A stretch of 64,000 nt of DNA from Eubacteriales bacterium (GCA_030524175.1 JAUNHC010000007.1:62001-126000), one strand, 5' to 3'; positions 18,179-28,754 are shown, counted from the stretch's first letter. Made by a program: numbers and translations. Notes: a model not told the origin generated them from the letters alone.

Positions 18179-18778
18179 ATGAAAATTATAGGAATCACCG
18201 GCGGCGTTGGCGCCGGAAAAAGTACAGTCCTGGATCATATGGAAAAACAATGGGGAGCATTTGTCATACAGGCGGACAAGGTGGGGCACCTTGTGATGGA
18301 ACCCGGAGAAGAGTGTTATATTCCTATGATTGAACTTTTAGGAAAAGATATTATAAAAGAAGATAAAACTATTGACCGCAGGAGGGTTTCGGATGTAGTA
18401 TTTTCTCAGGCAGAATTACTTGAGAAATTAAACGCTGTCATCCACCCTGCGGTAAAACGCTGTATTAAAAAACAGCTGGAAGACCAGCGCCGTCTGGGAC
18501 GGAAATTGTGTGTGGTGGAGGCGGCGCTTCTTCTGGAGGATAATTACCAGGATTTCTGTGATGAAATCTGGTATATACATACAGATAAGGAAGTCCGCAT
18601 CAGCCGTTTGATGGACAGCCGGGGCTATACCCGGCAGAAGGCAGAAGACATTATTGCAAGCCAGGCACCGGAAGAGTTTTTCCGGGCACACGCAGATTAT
18701 GTCGTAGAAAATAATGGGGATTTGGCGAGTACCTGTCAACAAATCCAAGAAGGGATAAAGAGATATGAGACTTTGTAG
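18179..18778 (+). CDS. coaE: Dephospho-CoA kinase
   Basis: Phosphorylates the 3'-hydroxyl of dephospho-CoA with ATP, the final step of coenzyme A synthesis. The start MKIIGITGGVGAGKSTVLD carries the P-loop, followed by IQADKVGH (the D-x-x-H/A region) and later VEAALLLEDNY and RISRLMDSRGYTRQKAED, the lid and nucleotide-binding helices. The length of 199 residues is typical. The frame is open upstream into polA, but the ATG at 18179 directly after the polA stop gives the normal N-terminus. It overlaps the next gene by 14 bp, so polA-coaE-walJ form an operon. Confidence 0.94.
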   Translation: MKIIGITGGVGAGKSTVLDHMEKQWGAFVIQADKVGHLVMEPGEECYIPMIELLGKDIIKEDKTIDRRRVSDVVFSQAELLEKLNAVIHPAVKRCIKKQLEDQRRLGRKLCVVEAALLLEDNYQDFCDEIWYIHTDKEVRISRLMDSRGYTRQKAEDIIASQAPEEFFRAHADYVVENNGDLASTCQQIQEGIKRYETL

Positions 18779-19562
18779 TATTGCCAGCGGCAGCAGCGGG
18801 AACTGTATTTATGCAGGTTCCGATTGTGCCCATGTACTGGTAGATGTGGGCATGAGCGGCAAGCGTATTGAGCAGGGACTTAACGGCCTGGATCTTACAG
18901 GCAGGGATATTGACGGAATTCTTATCACCCATGAGCATTCCGACCATATCAAAGGCTTGGGAGTGATTGCGAGAAAATACCATATTCCAATCTATACAAC
19001 AGGAGGAACTGTGGATGCCATGATGCGCACCAGTTCCTTGGGAAAGCTTCCGGAAGGTATTTTCCGCGAAATAAAGGAGGACGAACCTTTTTATATAAAG
19101 GATTTGAAAATCCATCCATTTACCATTCCCCACGATGCGGCACAGCCGGTGGGATACCGTCTGGAGTGCGGGGAACAGTCCGTGGGGATTGCTACAGACC
19201 TGGGTAAGTACAATGAGTACATAATTGAGAATCTGAAGGGACTGGATGCCCTTCTTCTGGAGGCAAATCACGATATCCGCATGCTGCAGGTAGGAAAGTA
19301 TCCCTATTACCTGAAACAGAGGATTCTGGGAGACAGGGGACATCTTTCCAATGAAAATGCAGGCAGGCTTCTGTGCCGTCTCCTCCATGACAATATGAAA
19401 GCTGTCTTTCTCGGTCATTTGAGCAAAGAGAATAATTACGAAGAACTGGCATACGAAACTGTATGCTCAGAGGTGACACTTGGGGATAACCCTTACCAGT
19501 CACGGGATTTCAAGATCCAGGTGGCAAAAAGGGATTGCATATCAGAAGTAATTACAGTGTAG
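18765..19562 (+). CDS. walJ: MBL-fold metallohydrolase, YycJ/WalJ type
   Basis: A 265-residue metallo-beta-lactamase-fold enzyme of the YycJ/WalJ group, a 5'-3' exonuclease associated with mismatch repair or cell-wall control in Bacillus. The opening LCSIASGSSGNCIYAG is characteristic of the group. The metal site HEHSDH lies in ILITHEHSDHIKGLG near residue 57; further ligands lie in FTIPHDA, LLLEANHD, GHLSNENAGR and FLGHLSKENN. In Bacillus it usually sits with walRK; here it lies in a polA-coaE operon, which fits a DNA repair role. A metal-dependent nuclease activity is inferred from the family. Confidence 0.88.
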   Translation: MRLCSIASGSSGNCIYAGSDCAHVLVDVGMSGKRIEQGLNGLDLTGRDIDGILITHEHSDHIKGLGVIARKYHIPIYTTGGTVDAMMRTSSLGKLPEGIFREIKEDEPFYIKDLKIHPFTIPHDAAQPVGYRLECGEQSVGIATDLGKYNEYIIENLKGLDALLLEANHDIRMLQVGKYPYYLKQRILGDRGHLSNENAGRLLCRLLHDNMKAVFLGHLSKENNYEELAYETVCSEVTLGDNPYQSRDFKIQVAKRDCISEVITV

Positions 19563-19578
19563 AGAGAGGATAAAGTTT

Positions 19579-19851
19579 ATGAAGAAAACAATCATCACAG
19601 TAGTAGGAAATGACACCGTAGGCATCATTGCAAAGGTATGTGCCTATCTGGCAGATAATAATGTGAATATTCTGGATATCTCCCAGACAATTGTGCAGGG
19701 ATATTTTAATATGATGATGGTAGCTGATACCAGCGGCTGCGGGAAGGACAACGGAACTCTTTCTAAGGAGCTTGCAGCCCTGGGGGATGAAATCGGCGTA
19801 GTCATCCGCTGCCAGCACGAAGATATTTTCAATAAAATGCACAGAATCTGA
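19579..19851 (+). CDS. ACT-domain protein (UPF0237)
   Basis: A 90-residue protein that is almost entirely one ACT domain ([31 protein letters not shown], here read in two halves: the strand then the helix and [10 protein letters not shown] turn). ACT domains bind amino acids or other small ligands and control partner proteins. It is followed 14 bp later by the DUF711 gene, its constant neighbour in many Firmicutes, so the two probably work together. Whether it is a ligand sensor for the DUF711 protein is unproven. Confidence 0.9.
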   Translation: MKKTIITVVGNDTVGIIAKVCAYLADNNVNILDISQTIVQGYFNMMMVADTSGCGKDNGTLSKELAALGDEIGVVIRCQHEDIFNKMHRI

Positions 19852-19865
19852 CAGGAGAGAGACTT

Positions 19866-21230
19866 ATGATAAATATTTTTGAAGTAAATGAAACCAATAA
19901 AATGATCGAACAGGAAAATCTGGACGTGCGTACCATCACAATGGGAATCAGCCTCCTGGACTGCATTGACAGTGACCTGGACAAAGTCAACCACAATATA
20001 TATGAGAAAATCACCACCCTGGCAAAGGATCTTGTATCTACAGGGGATAAAATCTCCATGGAATATGGAATCCCCATTGTGAACAAGAGAATTTCAGTTA
20101 CCCCTATCGCCTTGATCGGCGGGGCGGCCTGCAAAACTTCAGAGGATTTCGTCACCATTGCCCGCACACTTGATAAAGCGGCAAAAACAGTAGGAGTGAA
20201 TTTCATCGGCGGATATTCAGCCCTGGTAAGCAAGGGTATGACTCCGGCAGAGGAGCTTCTGATCCGTTCTATTCCCCAGGCTCTTGCAGTGACCGAGCGT
20301 GTCTGCAGTTCTGTAAATGTAGGCTCCACCAAGACAGGGATCAACATGGATGCAGTGAAGCTTATGGGAGAGATCGTCCTTGCCACAGCCGAAGCCAGCA
20401 AAGAACAGGATTCCCTGGGCTGTGCCAAGCTGGTGGTGTTCTGCAATGCTCCTGATGACAATCCCTTTATGGCAGGGGCATTCCACGGTGTTACCGAGGC
20501 AGACTGTATCATCAACGTAGGTGTCAGCGGCCCCGGCGTTGTAAAGACAGCCCTTCAGAAGGTGCGTGGAGCAGATTTTGAGACCTTATGCGAAATGATT
20601 AAGAGGACAGCCTTCAAGGTGACACGTGTAGGCCAGCTTGTGGCACAGGAGGCATCTAAGCGTCTGGGTGTTCCCTTTGGTATTGTAGATTTATCTTTGG
20701 CTCCCACTCCGGCCATCGGCGACAGTGTGGCTGAGATTCTGGAAGAAATCGGACTGGAGAGAGTTGGGGCACCTGGAACCACAGCAGCTCTGGCGCTTCT
20801 CAATGACCAGGTAAAAAAAGGCGGTGTAATGGCCTCCACAGCAGTAGGAGGATTAAGCGGTGCATTCATTCCGGTAAGCGAGGACCAGGGAATGATCGAT
20901 GCAGTTAATTTAGGCGCCCTGACCTTGGAAAAGCTGGAAGCTATGACCTGCGTATGCTCTGTCGGACTTGACATGATCGCCATCCCGGGAGATACCAAAG
21001 CATCCACAATTGCAGGTATCATCGCAGACGAGTCAGCCATTGGCATGATAAATCAGAAAACAACAGCAGTACGTCTCATTCCTGTCATCGGAAAAGGAGT
21101 GGGCGAGACTGTGGAATTCGGCGGACTTTTAGGCTATGCGCCAATTATGCCGGTGAATGCCTTCTCATGTGAAAGATTTGTGGAACGGGGAGGACGCATT
21201 CCTGCGCCTATCCATAGTTTCAAAAATTAA
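19866..21230 (+). CDS. DUF711/UPF0210 family protein
   Basis: A 454-residue cytoplasmic protein of the DUF711 (PFL family, UPF0210) group, of unknown function. The fold is related to glycyl-radical pyruvate formate-lyase-like barrels, but no glycyl radical motif is visible. Recognisable family segments include [10 protein letters not shown] near the start, [25 protein letters not shown] and a C-terminal [12 protein letters not shown]-like stretch (seen as [15 protein letters not shown]). The codon use and length are normal. It is translated from a CAGGAGAG site and ends in a strong terminator, closing the operon that starts with the ACT gene. Confidence 0.88.
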   Translation: MINIFEVNETNKMIEQENLDVRTITMGISLLDCIDSDLDKVNHNIYEKITTLAKDLVSTGDKISMEYGIPIVNKRISVTPIALIGGAACKTSEDFVTIARTLDKAAKTVGVNFIGGYSALVSKGMTPAEELLIRSIPQALAVTERVCSSVNVGSTKTGINMDAVKLMGEIVLATAEASKEQDSLGCAKLVVFCNAPDDNPFMAGAFHGVTEADCIINVGVSGPGVVKTALQKVRGADFETLCEMIKRTAFKVTRVGQLVAQEASKRLGVPFGIVDLSLAPTPAIGDSVAEILEEIGLERVGAPGTTAALALLNDQVKKGGVMASTAVGGLSGAFIPVSEDQGMIDAVNLGALTLEKLEAMTCVCSVGLDMIAIPGDTKASTIAGIIADESAIGMINQKTTAVRLIPVIGKGVGETVEFGGLLGYAPIMPVNAFSCERFVERGGRIPAPIHSFKN

Positions 21231-21322
21231 CGAAACAGGTATGTCTGCCAACGCAGCCATTACTGATCATAATTGATTATTTCAGGAATAGAACAAAATA
21301 GAGTACTTTCCTGGTATATAAA

Positions 21323-21376
21323 AAACAATGCCTTTGCGTACCTTGTCAGGTGCGGCAGCAGGCATTGTTTTTTTAT
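21323..21376 (+). terminator. Rho-independent terminator after the DUF711 gene
   Basis: AAACAATGCC (21323-21332) pairs with GGCATTGTTT (21361-21370), then TTTTATA. Confidence 0.88.
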
Positions 21377-21466
21377 ATTCATTAAGGTGCCGAAAGGGTA
21401 AATACGCAGACTACAGATGTGTCAGTGAAGGTACATAAATAGCAAGAAAATGGGAATGAACGGTAA

Positions 21467-21496
21467 TTGCGGGTGATTAATGAACAGAAGTATAAT
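21467..21496 (+). promoter_or_regulatory. Probable promoter of the giant surface protein gene
   Basis: TTGCGG (21467-21472), 18-bp spacer, TATAAT (21491-21496). This would leave a 5' UTR of about 160 nt. Confidence 0.5.
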
Positions 21497-21576
21497 ATTG
21501 TTATAGCTGTTAAGAAAGACGAACAGAGACAGTACTATATCTTGGCGCTGGGAGGCAGCTATGAGGTATAGTCAGG

Positions 21577-21660
21577 CAGCAAAACGGATCGGGAATGTCC
21601 GTTTTAGCAAATGCAGGAAACAGCACGTATAGAAATACCTGCAGGAGAGATAGGGGGATA
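21577..21660 (+). promoter_or_regulatory. Structured 5' leader of the giant surface protein gene
   Basis: Two consecutive hairpins lie just before the ribosome binding site. The first pairs AAAACGGA (21581-21588) with TCCGTTTT (21598-21605). The second pairs TGCAGG (21612-21617) with CCTGCA (21638-21643) and ends next to the GGGGG site. No known riboswitch consensus was recognised by eye. Confidence 0.5.
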
Positions 21661-21663
21661 TTT

Positions 21664-24600
21664 ATGAAAAAGAAGGCGTTGGCATGGATTTTGGCACTGA
21701 CAATGACTCTTAGCTGTGCGAATCCTATAATCGCAGCGGATACCGGAGACTTTGACATTCCGGTGTTACAGCAGGAGGAAGAATCCGTCCGGGAGGACCC
21801 GGTGGAAGCGGCAGTCCAGGAAAATCCGGAATCGGACGAAGAGGGAAACAGTACAGAAGGGATTGAGGAAGAAGAGTTTACAGATATGCCGGAAGTCTTT
21901 GAGGATGGAGAGGCGGATGTGTTTTCTTCAGGGGAAGTGGGAGAAAGTGAACCCCAGACATTGTTTTCAGCCGGGGAAACACCGCTGATCACCACAGAAT
22001 CAGCCTTTAAGGTAACCTCTGATGCAAATGGTATTCTGGCATTTGACTTTGCTCCGGGGGAAACAGGAGCATTTGAATTCACAGTTACCAACGGTGTGCA
22101 GTTGTGCGATGAAGATGGTGGATTTCACCCTGTGCTTAGTGAGAATATCAGAAATTTTAACGTGGTAGGCAATAATAAATTTACAATCAGGACAACTTCC
22201 AATGGGACGTATTCTATAAAACTTGAACAGGTAAAACCCAATGAAACATTTTCATTTAAATGGAGAAAGCTTAAAGATATAACTGAGCTGACTATTGCAG
22301 AAGGTTCTGAGAAAATTATTGAGACCGGGGTAATCAAGGGACTGAATTCATGGATGCAGGCTATAGAGTGCACGATCCATTATAAAGGTGGCGCTACTGA
22401 AACAATTGGAAACGGTAAGATGTCTTCGGAAGGATACAGCCTGAATTTTTATATTCCTGAGGAAGATAATTCTAAATATCGTTGTTTTCTGGATATAATT
22501 GGTTCTGACACGAAGAACTTGTACGTGGATGTACCGTTCACAGAGAAATCTTTGGAGGCGTTTAGGTTCCCAAAGTTAGAGGCAGGGAAAGTTTTGAAGA
22601 AAACGGACTTTTCTGAATTATATGCAGATAAGTTTTACTGCTTCTCGGTTGCACCTGAAACAACAGGTGTCTATGCTTTTAAGATTTCCGATGCATATTG
22701 CATAGAGGCCATGAACAACGCTACTCGTGAAAGAGTCGAGGGCAGCAATGTATTTCATTTGGAGCAGGGCAATACCTATACGTTTGTTTTGGAGGCCAGG
22801 AGTGATTTTTCGGTAGAGTTTAATGCGACGAAAGAAGTAGTTGGATTGGCAATTAATGATCCAAGTCAAATCCTCACCGAGATTTTCCAGGGGTTTTCTA
22901 TTCACAGAATAGCAGAGAATGCAGAATTCAATATTACTTATTCTGACGGTAAGACGGAAAAGGTTCCTTACTCGTGGCAAGGAGACAAGGATAATAAACA
23001 AACGTACCATGTGGAAATAGATGGGAATACCATAAATACTACTGTTCCAGGAACGTATAAGGCGAAATTTTATATTTCAGAGTTAGGCAGAGACAATATA
23101 ACCTGTGAGTCGCAAGATATTAAAGTTAAAAATATTACTGAAATGAAATTCCCATATATTGAAGCCGGAGAAAAATATAAAGAAGACACATTTCAGTCAA
23201 AATTGAATGGCAGGTCTTATTGCCTGTTTACTCCTACAGAGACTGCGAAATATGTGGCTGACTGCGATTATGGGACTATAGGAAATATATTTAATGTAAA
23301 AACAGGGCAGCAGTATGGGAATGGCGCATTTATTATGACAGGAGGAGAAACCTATTGTCTTGAAGTTGAGATATATGCAGGGTCTGCGGGAAACTTTTAT
23401 CTCAAGTTAAATAAGGTCAAAGATATAGAACGTCTGGAATTGCTGAATCCAGAAGTTCTCCTATCAAAAGTTTGGTATAAAGATCCTGTAGATTATTTGA
23501 GGAATACAAATTTCAGAATTACATTTAAGGATGGAACGCAAGAGAAAGTATCTTATGGCAATAAAACTGTAGATGGTTTTTGGATTTACGCGCCCATAGA
23601 GGACTATGATGCAGGAAATTTGAAGCCAGGAAAGAGAACGGTTAAATTTGTTCTGGGCAATTATGGAACAGATGAGATATATGTAGAACAGGAAATTGAA
23701 GTGGTAGAGGATTTAAAGGATTTACAGATTCCTACGCTGCAGTTGGAAACTTTATATAACAAGAATAATTTAACCCAGACATATGGCACATATAGTGCTG
23801 GAAAAATTAAAGTCGATGAAGATGGAGTTTATAATGTTTCAAGATACAATGCATATGTTCAATTGATAGATGATGAAGGCAAAGAAGTATACTGGACAGA
23901 GTTTGGATATTCGTTGAAAAAGAATAGGATTTATCTCTTAAAATGCATACCCGGCAGTGAAGAATGGAACTTTAAAATTAATCAGGTCCCTGCTCTTAAA
24001 GACAGTGACGAGGTGAGTGTGAGCGCTGATACCGAAAACCAAGCCAGATTGATTTTTAAGCCATCTCAGGACGGCGTATATAAGATAAAAGTTCCGGAAA
24101 ATGTTATTGAATTTGATGAATATGGTTTTGGTTACACGAGAATTTGTGTTTTTGACGGAGACAAATATCGGGTGTCCGGATATGCCCAGGACTTCTTCGA
24201 CTATTTCAGCAAAGAGAAAACATATGAAATCAGTTATGAACATTTAAAAGACAACATTAAATCCTTTAAAGTCTCGGCCTTAAAGAAAAAAACCATCAAA
24301 AAGATTGAAATTACAAGCGACTTGGAAGCTTTGCCGAAAGACTGGATTTTTGGTGCACATCCATATGATTTTGCGATGGATAAATTAAGATTCGGTGTCA
24401 CATTCGAAGATAATAGCACGATTGACGGAGCAAAACTGAATGTACCTATATCAACCAACGAAGATGAAGACTATACAATTTATTCCAAGTATATATCAAG
24501 TCCTCCAATAATTGGTGATAACGATGAGGAAATCTGGCCTGGGGAATATAAGATTGGCTTTTATGTCGATGGTCTGTATGAGCATGAGCCGGAAAAAATG

Positions 24601-27600
24601 CCTGATTCAATCATTGTGAATGTAAAACGGATCAATGATTTTCCTGAAAATACATTTCCTGTATTGGAAACGGATACAGAATATTCATCAGAGGATTATA
24701 AGCCCAATTATTATAATGGAAAACAATACGTATTCTTAATGAAACCACAATACACAAGTTCATATGATTTTACAGAGATGTTTAGTGCATTTCATGAATA
24801 TAATGAATATCTTGAGATTGTAGGTGAGGATGGTAAATCTTTTGGTTATAATACAAACAAGGTTGGTCTGGAAGCAGGAAAAACATATGCATTGATCGTT
24901 GATGCGGTCCAAGGACCATGGTCCTTTACGATAAAAGGACGGAATGAAATTATAGATTTTGGGTTTGCCGATCCCGAACAGTCAAAAAAATTAGAAGTGA
25001 TCGGTGAACTGGCCAGATATGAAATATTCGATAATATAGAATTTGTGATCACGTACAAAGATAAAGACGGAAGCCACAAGACAGATCCTTTTAGGCTGGG
25101 TAGTTACCAGGATGATTGGCCAAGTATTAGCTATGATACAAAGTATATTGATCCGAAAGACTTTACAACAGGAAACCAGACAATCAGCTTTTATTTAGAC
25201 GGGATTAAAGGTAAGTCAGTCCAGTCTCAGATTTCAATAGTATCCTTAAAGGATTTAGCTGATTCTCTGCCTGAGATTAAAACAGACATAGAATACACAG
25301 AGCTACCAGAGAATTATAATTGTGACAAGTGCTTTAATTTCCGACCAGATACAGATGGAACTTATCTTTTTAGTTTTAGCAATGTATGCTTGGGAACTTA
25401 TGCGGAAGAGAAAAGCTATGCTGGTGAGTGGGGAGGAAGATTCCTGCGTCTGGAAGCAAAAGCAGGTACTCTTTATACCATTTACGCTCATGATTGGGAT
25501 GAGGAAGAGCCGCTGAAGATATCAGTGAAAAAGGTCTCTGAAATATCAAAGCTAGAAGTGATCCATGGGCTGGGGGACACTATCCAATGGCCGGCTGCAT
25601 TCTTTGAAGAGCCGGATGCACTTAAGAACGTTACCTGCCGTCTTACCACAGAGAGCGGACAGACAGAAGAAGTCGTCTGGGGAGAAAAATCAAAGGATTT
25701 CGGGGAATTACGTTATGAATTTGTGGATGAAAACGGAAATGTGTTGGAAATAGACAACGTGATCAACTCTCTCGGAAACTTCCGGCTTCGTTTTTATCTG
25801 GAGGGTATGCCCGAAGTGAAATCTGATTTCATATGGTGTAGTTTTTGTCTTCTGAAAGATATGGGATACACAAAGCTTGGGCTGAACAAAAACACTAAGG
25901 TTCTCACTCCTTTTGTGGATTTTACAACGGAAAAAACATGGGGTGCATTATTCTCACCAGCTAAAACCCAGGAATATCTGATTTCCTGCAGCAGTAATGT
26001 TGAGAATATCAGGATTTATGATGCTGTGCAAGAGAGTGGGGAAGCTTATAGTGCAGAAATGGGGCACAGCCTTGCCATTGAACTAGAGGCAGGTAAAATC
26101 TATGCCTTTGTATTTGCCGGTGAGGATAAAGAGGCTGAAATATATGCAAAGATAACAGCCGCCGGAGCTATTGAAAAAATAACTCTGGATACAGAAGAAT
26201 TAGTGCTGACACCTGGAAAGTCAGGAACCGTAATTGCAACTCCGGATCCGGCGGGATCACAAGAGAAGATCGTGTGGTCTGTAGATTCAGATCAATTTAG
26301 TTTGGATGTAGAAGACGGTGAAGAGGTAAAAGGCGGAGTAAAAGGCGGTTATTCAGTAAAGGTTACACCAGCAGAGAATGCAGATGCTACAAGTACGGCA
26401 ATCCTTACAGCAAAAGCTGAAAACTCGGCTGTCAAGGCAACTTGCAAGCTTACCATTGCCAACATCACAGCAGAGATTCCGAAAATTGGAAATATCACTT
26501 CTGTAGCGCCGCCTTCAGAACCGTTGGTGGGATTTGGAGTGAACAAGGAGACTAATGGACAGAAAAGTGACGCTGAGAAGGCAGCACAGGATTTGCAGGG
26601 AATTACAGCCAGTGTTTCAGAAGGAAAAGGCTCGTTAGGTGCAGCTATTACCCCAGCAAGCGGAATTTCTGCCGGAGGTATTGAGAAAGAGATTAAGGAT
26701 ACAATAGAAAATGGCGGAAGTATTGTCACGGAAGTAGCAGTACAGAAACAAGGACTAAAACAAGAAGAAGCCAGTCAGGTTGCAAATAAAGTAGGAAATC
26801 AGATTAGCAATGCATCTGTAGAACAAAAACTGGATATTACAATTGATATAAAAAAATCAGAGGCAAACTCTGAATCTAAAATTGGTAATATTACAGAACT
26901 TCCTAAATCAAAAGCCCTTATTTTCACCGTTCTTCTTACTCAGGAGCAGCTCGGAAAGAAAATGTATGTGGCATATGATCATGACGGAAAAGTGGATATT
27001 ATCCCGGAACAAGATGTAACTCAAAAGGCAGGTGTGATGACATTTAAAGCCAATAAATTTTCCAGCTACTATTTGGTATCCAGTAATATTGGTTTTACTG
27101 TCTCCTATGAAAATACAACTCCTTACGGCAGTACAGAAAAAGAAACGGGAAATGCCTATGGAGACTTGGCAGCAAACAAGAAGGTATCGGCATCCGGCTA
27201 CAAGTTCCTGGGTTGGTATGACAAGGCTACAAATGAATTGTGGGATTTTGAAAACGAACAGATCACCGGTGATGTTACCCTTGTTGGGAAATGGCAGTAC
27301 AACGCTCCGGTAAATCCTCCGGTGTCCTATTACTCAGTGGTATTTGATTCCCAGGGCGGCTCAAAGGTGGAATCCCAAAGTGTTACTTACGGTCAAAAGA
27401 TTACACAACCCAAATCACCAATAAAGGAGAATTACACCTTCGCCGGATGGTATAAAGACAAAGCTTGTACAACACCATGGGATTTTGCAAAAGATACGGT
27501 AACTGCATCAATGACCCTCTATGCCAAGTGGGATGAAGAGCTGAAGGTGCCTGACCAGGTAACAGATGTGACGTATTCTTCCACAACCGGAGCCATTACT

Positions 27601-28407
27601 TTAAAATGGAAGAAAGCAGACAAGGCAGAGGGATATTATATCCAGGGCCGTACGCAGGGTGAAAAGGAATTTACCTGGACAAAGACAATTGATAAGTCAG
27701 ATGTGCTTACTTGTAAAGATACCGGGCTAAAACCAGGAGTTGTCAGGGAATACATCATTACCCCATACCTTACTGTAAAGGGCGAAAAAGTTTATGGGGA
27801 ACCGTCAAAAACACTCATCGCTGGAACTAAGCCGGGAAATACATCCATTAAAAGCATTTCCTCTAAGAAGGGCTATGTGAAAGTGACAGCAGCCAAGGCT
27901 TCAGGCGCAGAGGGGTATGAATATGCTTACAGTGCCAAGAATCAATGGGATGACGAAAAAGACTATAAGCTTCTTGGAAGAGTGAAAAACCTAACCTGCA
28001 CAAATAAAAAAGTTTCCGCTGGTGTTTACGCAGCCCGTGTCCGTGCCTATAAGACTGTAGAGGGAAAGCGTATTTACGGAAAATGGTCTGCAGTGAAGTG
28101 GTTTGAAATTCCTACAGGAACCATAGCAGCTCCGCAGATCCTAAAGGTGAAAGTAAATAAAAATACTGTTACCGTTACCCTTAAAAACGTAAAAGGAGCA
28201 ACTGGTTATGACTGCGTGCTTGGTACCGCACATAATCCGATCAAACCTACGCCTTACAAATATATTAAGAAAAACCAGAAGACAACGACCATTGTATTTA
28301 AAAAGGTTAAGAAAGGAACTTACTATGTAGGAGCCCATGCTTACAGCATGAAAGGAAAGAAAACTTTCAGCAAATGGTCAAATCAGAAAAAAATCGTGGT
28401 GAAATAA
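21664..28407 (+). CDS. Giant secreted modular surface protein
   Basis: A 2,247-residue secreted protein. It opens with MKKKALAWILALTMTLSCA and a signal peptide, then an acidic low-complexity linker (about residues 40-100). About eight tandem modules follow, starting near residues 108, 296, 492, 684, 778, 990, 1195 and 1397. Each pairs a PPC-like beta domain (L-E-x-x-x-Y...Y-x-F-x-P...) with an Ig-like half (...F-x-I-T-F-x-D-G...); the module at 684 has lost its second half. A Big_2-like domain lies near 1500-1600, two Listeria-Bacteroides (Flg_new) repeats with GWYDKATN and GWYKDKAC near 1810-1957, and three fibronectin-type domains to the end. There is no LPXTG or membrane anchor, so wall attachment is unexplained. 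The ATG at 21664 follows a GGGGG site; the frame is open from 21595. Likely an adhesin; ligand unknown. Confidence 0.85.
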   Translation: MKKKALAWILALTMTLSCANPIIAADTGDFDIPVLQQEEESVREDPVEAAVQENPESDEEGNSTEGIEEEEFTDMPEVFEDGEADVFSSGEVGESEPQTLFSAGETPLITTESAFKVTSDANGILAFDFAPGETGAFEFTVTNGVQLCDEDGGFHPVLSENIRNFNVVGNNKFTIRTTSNGTYSIKLEQVKPNETFSFKWRKLKDITELTIAEGSEKIIETGVIKGLNSWMQAIECTIHYKGGATETIGNGKMSSEGYSLNFYIPEEDNSKYRCFLDIIGSDTKNLYVDVPFTEKSLEAFRFPKLEAGKVLKKTDFSELYADKFYCFSVAPETTGVYAFKISDAYCIEAMNNATRERVEGSNVFHLEQGNTYTFVLEARSDFSVEFNATKEVVGLAINDPSQILTEIFQGFSIHRIAENAEFNITYSDGKTEKVPYSWQGDKDNKQTYHVEIDGNTINTTVPGTYKAKFYISELGRDNITCESQDIKVKNITEMKFPYIEAGEKYKEDTFQSKLNGRSYCLFTPTETAKYVADCDYGTIGNIFNVKTGQQYGNGAFIMTGGETYCLEVEIYAGSAGNFYLKLNKVKDIERLELLNPEVLLSKVWYKDPVDYLRNTNFRITFKDGTQEKVSYGNKTVDGFWIYAPIEDYDAGNLKPGKRTVKFVLGNYGTDEIYVEQEIEVVEDLKDLQIPTLQLETLYNKNNLTQTYGTYSAGKIKVDEDGVYNVSRYNAYVQLIDDEGKEVYWTEFGYSLKKNRIYLLKCIPGSEEWNFKINQVPALKDSDEVSVSADTENQARLIFKPSQDGVYKIKVPENVIEFDEYGFGYTRICVFDGDKYRVSGYAQDFFDYFSKEKTYEISYEHLKDNIKSFKVSALKKKTIKKIEITSDLEALPKDWIFGAHPYDFAMDKLRFGVTFEDNSTIDGAKLNVPISTNEDEDYTIYSKYISSPPIIGDNDEEIWPGEYKIGFYVDGLYEHEPEKMPDSIIVNVKRINDFPENTFPVLETDTEYSSEDYKPNYYNGKQYVFLMKPQYTSSYDFTEMFSAFHEYNEYLEIVGEDGKSFGYNTNKVGLEAGKTYALIVDAVQGPWSFTIKGRNEIIDFGFADPEQSKKLEVIGELARYEIFDNIEFVITYKDKDGSHKTDPFRLGSYQDDWPSISYDTKYIDPKDFTTGNQTISFYLDGIKGKSVQSQISIVSLKDLADSLPEIKTDIEYTELPENYNCDKCFNFRPDTDGTYLFSFSNVCLGTYAEEKSYAGEWGGRFLRLEAKAGTLYTIYAHDWDEEEPLKISVKKVSEISKLEVIHGLGDTIQWPAAFFEEPDALKNVTCRLTTESGQTEEVVWGEKSKDFGELRYEFVDENGNVLEIDNVINSLGNFRLRFYLEGMPEVKSDFIWCSFCLLKDMGYTKLGLNKNTKVLTPFVDFTTEKTWGALFSPAKTQEYLISCSSNVENIRIYDAVQESGEAYSAEMGHSLAIELEAGKIYAFVFAGEDKEAEIYAKITAAGAIEKITLDTEELVLTPGKSGTVIATPDPAGSQEKIVWSVDSDQFSLDVEDGEEVKGGVKGGYSVKVTPAENADATSTAILTAKAENSAVKATCKLTIANITAEIPKIGNITSVAPPSEPLVGFGVNKETNGQKSDAEKAAQDLQGITASVSEGKGSLGAAITPASGISAGGIEKEIKDTIENGGSIVTEVAVQKQGLKQEEASQVANKVGNQISNASVEQKLDITIDIKKSEANSESKIGNITELPKSKALIFTVLLTQEQLGKKMYVAYDHDGKVDIIPEQDVTQKAGVMTFKANKFSSYYLVSSNIGFTVSYENTTPYGSTEKETGNAYGDLAANKKVSASGYKFLGWYDKATNELWDFENEQITGDVTLVGKWQYNAPVNPPVSYYSVVFDSQGGSKVESQSVTYGQKITQPKSPIKENYTFAGWYKDKACTTPWDFAKDTVTASMTLYAKWDEELKVPDQVTDVTYSSTTGAITLKWKKADKAEGYYIQGRTQGEKEFTWTKTIDKSDVLTCKDTGLKPGVVREYIITPYLTVKGEKVYGEPSKTLIAGTKPGNTSIKSISSKKGYVKVTAAKASGAEGYEYAYSAKNQWDDEKDYKLLGRVKNLTCTNKKVSAGVYAARVRAYKTVEGKRIYGKWSAVKWFEIPTGTIAAPQILKVKVNKNTVTVTLKNVKGATGYDCVLGTAHNPIKPTPYKYIKKNQKTTTIVFKKVKKGTYYVGAHAYSMKGKKTFSKWSNQKKIVVK

Positions 28408-28442
28408 AAACTACTCATTAAACATGTAATCTTTTTATAAAT

Positions 28443-28485
28443 ACAGGGAGGCTGTGGATTCTCTTCGAACCACAGGCCTCCCTGT
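28443..28485 (+). terminator. Probable terminator of the giant gene
   Basis: ACAGGGAGGC-TGTGG pairs with CCACA-GGCCTCCCTGT with a one-base bulge. The T-run after it is weak (GTGTTGCC), so efficiency is uncertain. Confidence 0.6.
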
Positions 28486-28754
28486 GTTGCCACTGTCTGT
28501 CTTCCAATGGCTCATTTTTTAGCAGAAGAAATATTGTCTATAGTTATAAATCTGATCATTGGCCATTACTACAGCATACCGCCTGTTTTGTTGTCCGGGG
28601 TTTCCAAAGGGGTCCCCCATTTAGGGCTTTCCCGCCTTGATTACCCTTTAGCAAAGACTGGCTTTGCTATTTGTTCTCTATGTGTATACTACGGCCTAAT
28701 AGCTTCCTGTAAATCATTTATAAAGCAACTGCATGGTATCTGTTGCATACTGCG

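Noticed and set aside
21497-21663. Cyclic di-GMP riboswitch in the giant gene leader
   Set aside because: The conserved GEMM core elements were not found by eye; only unspecific hairpins are visible, so no riboswitch class is claimed.
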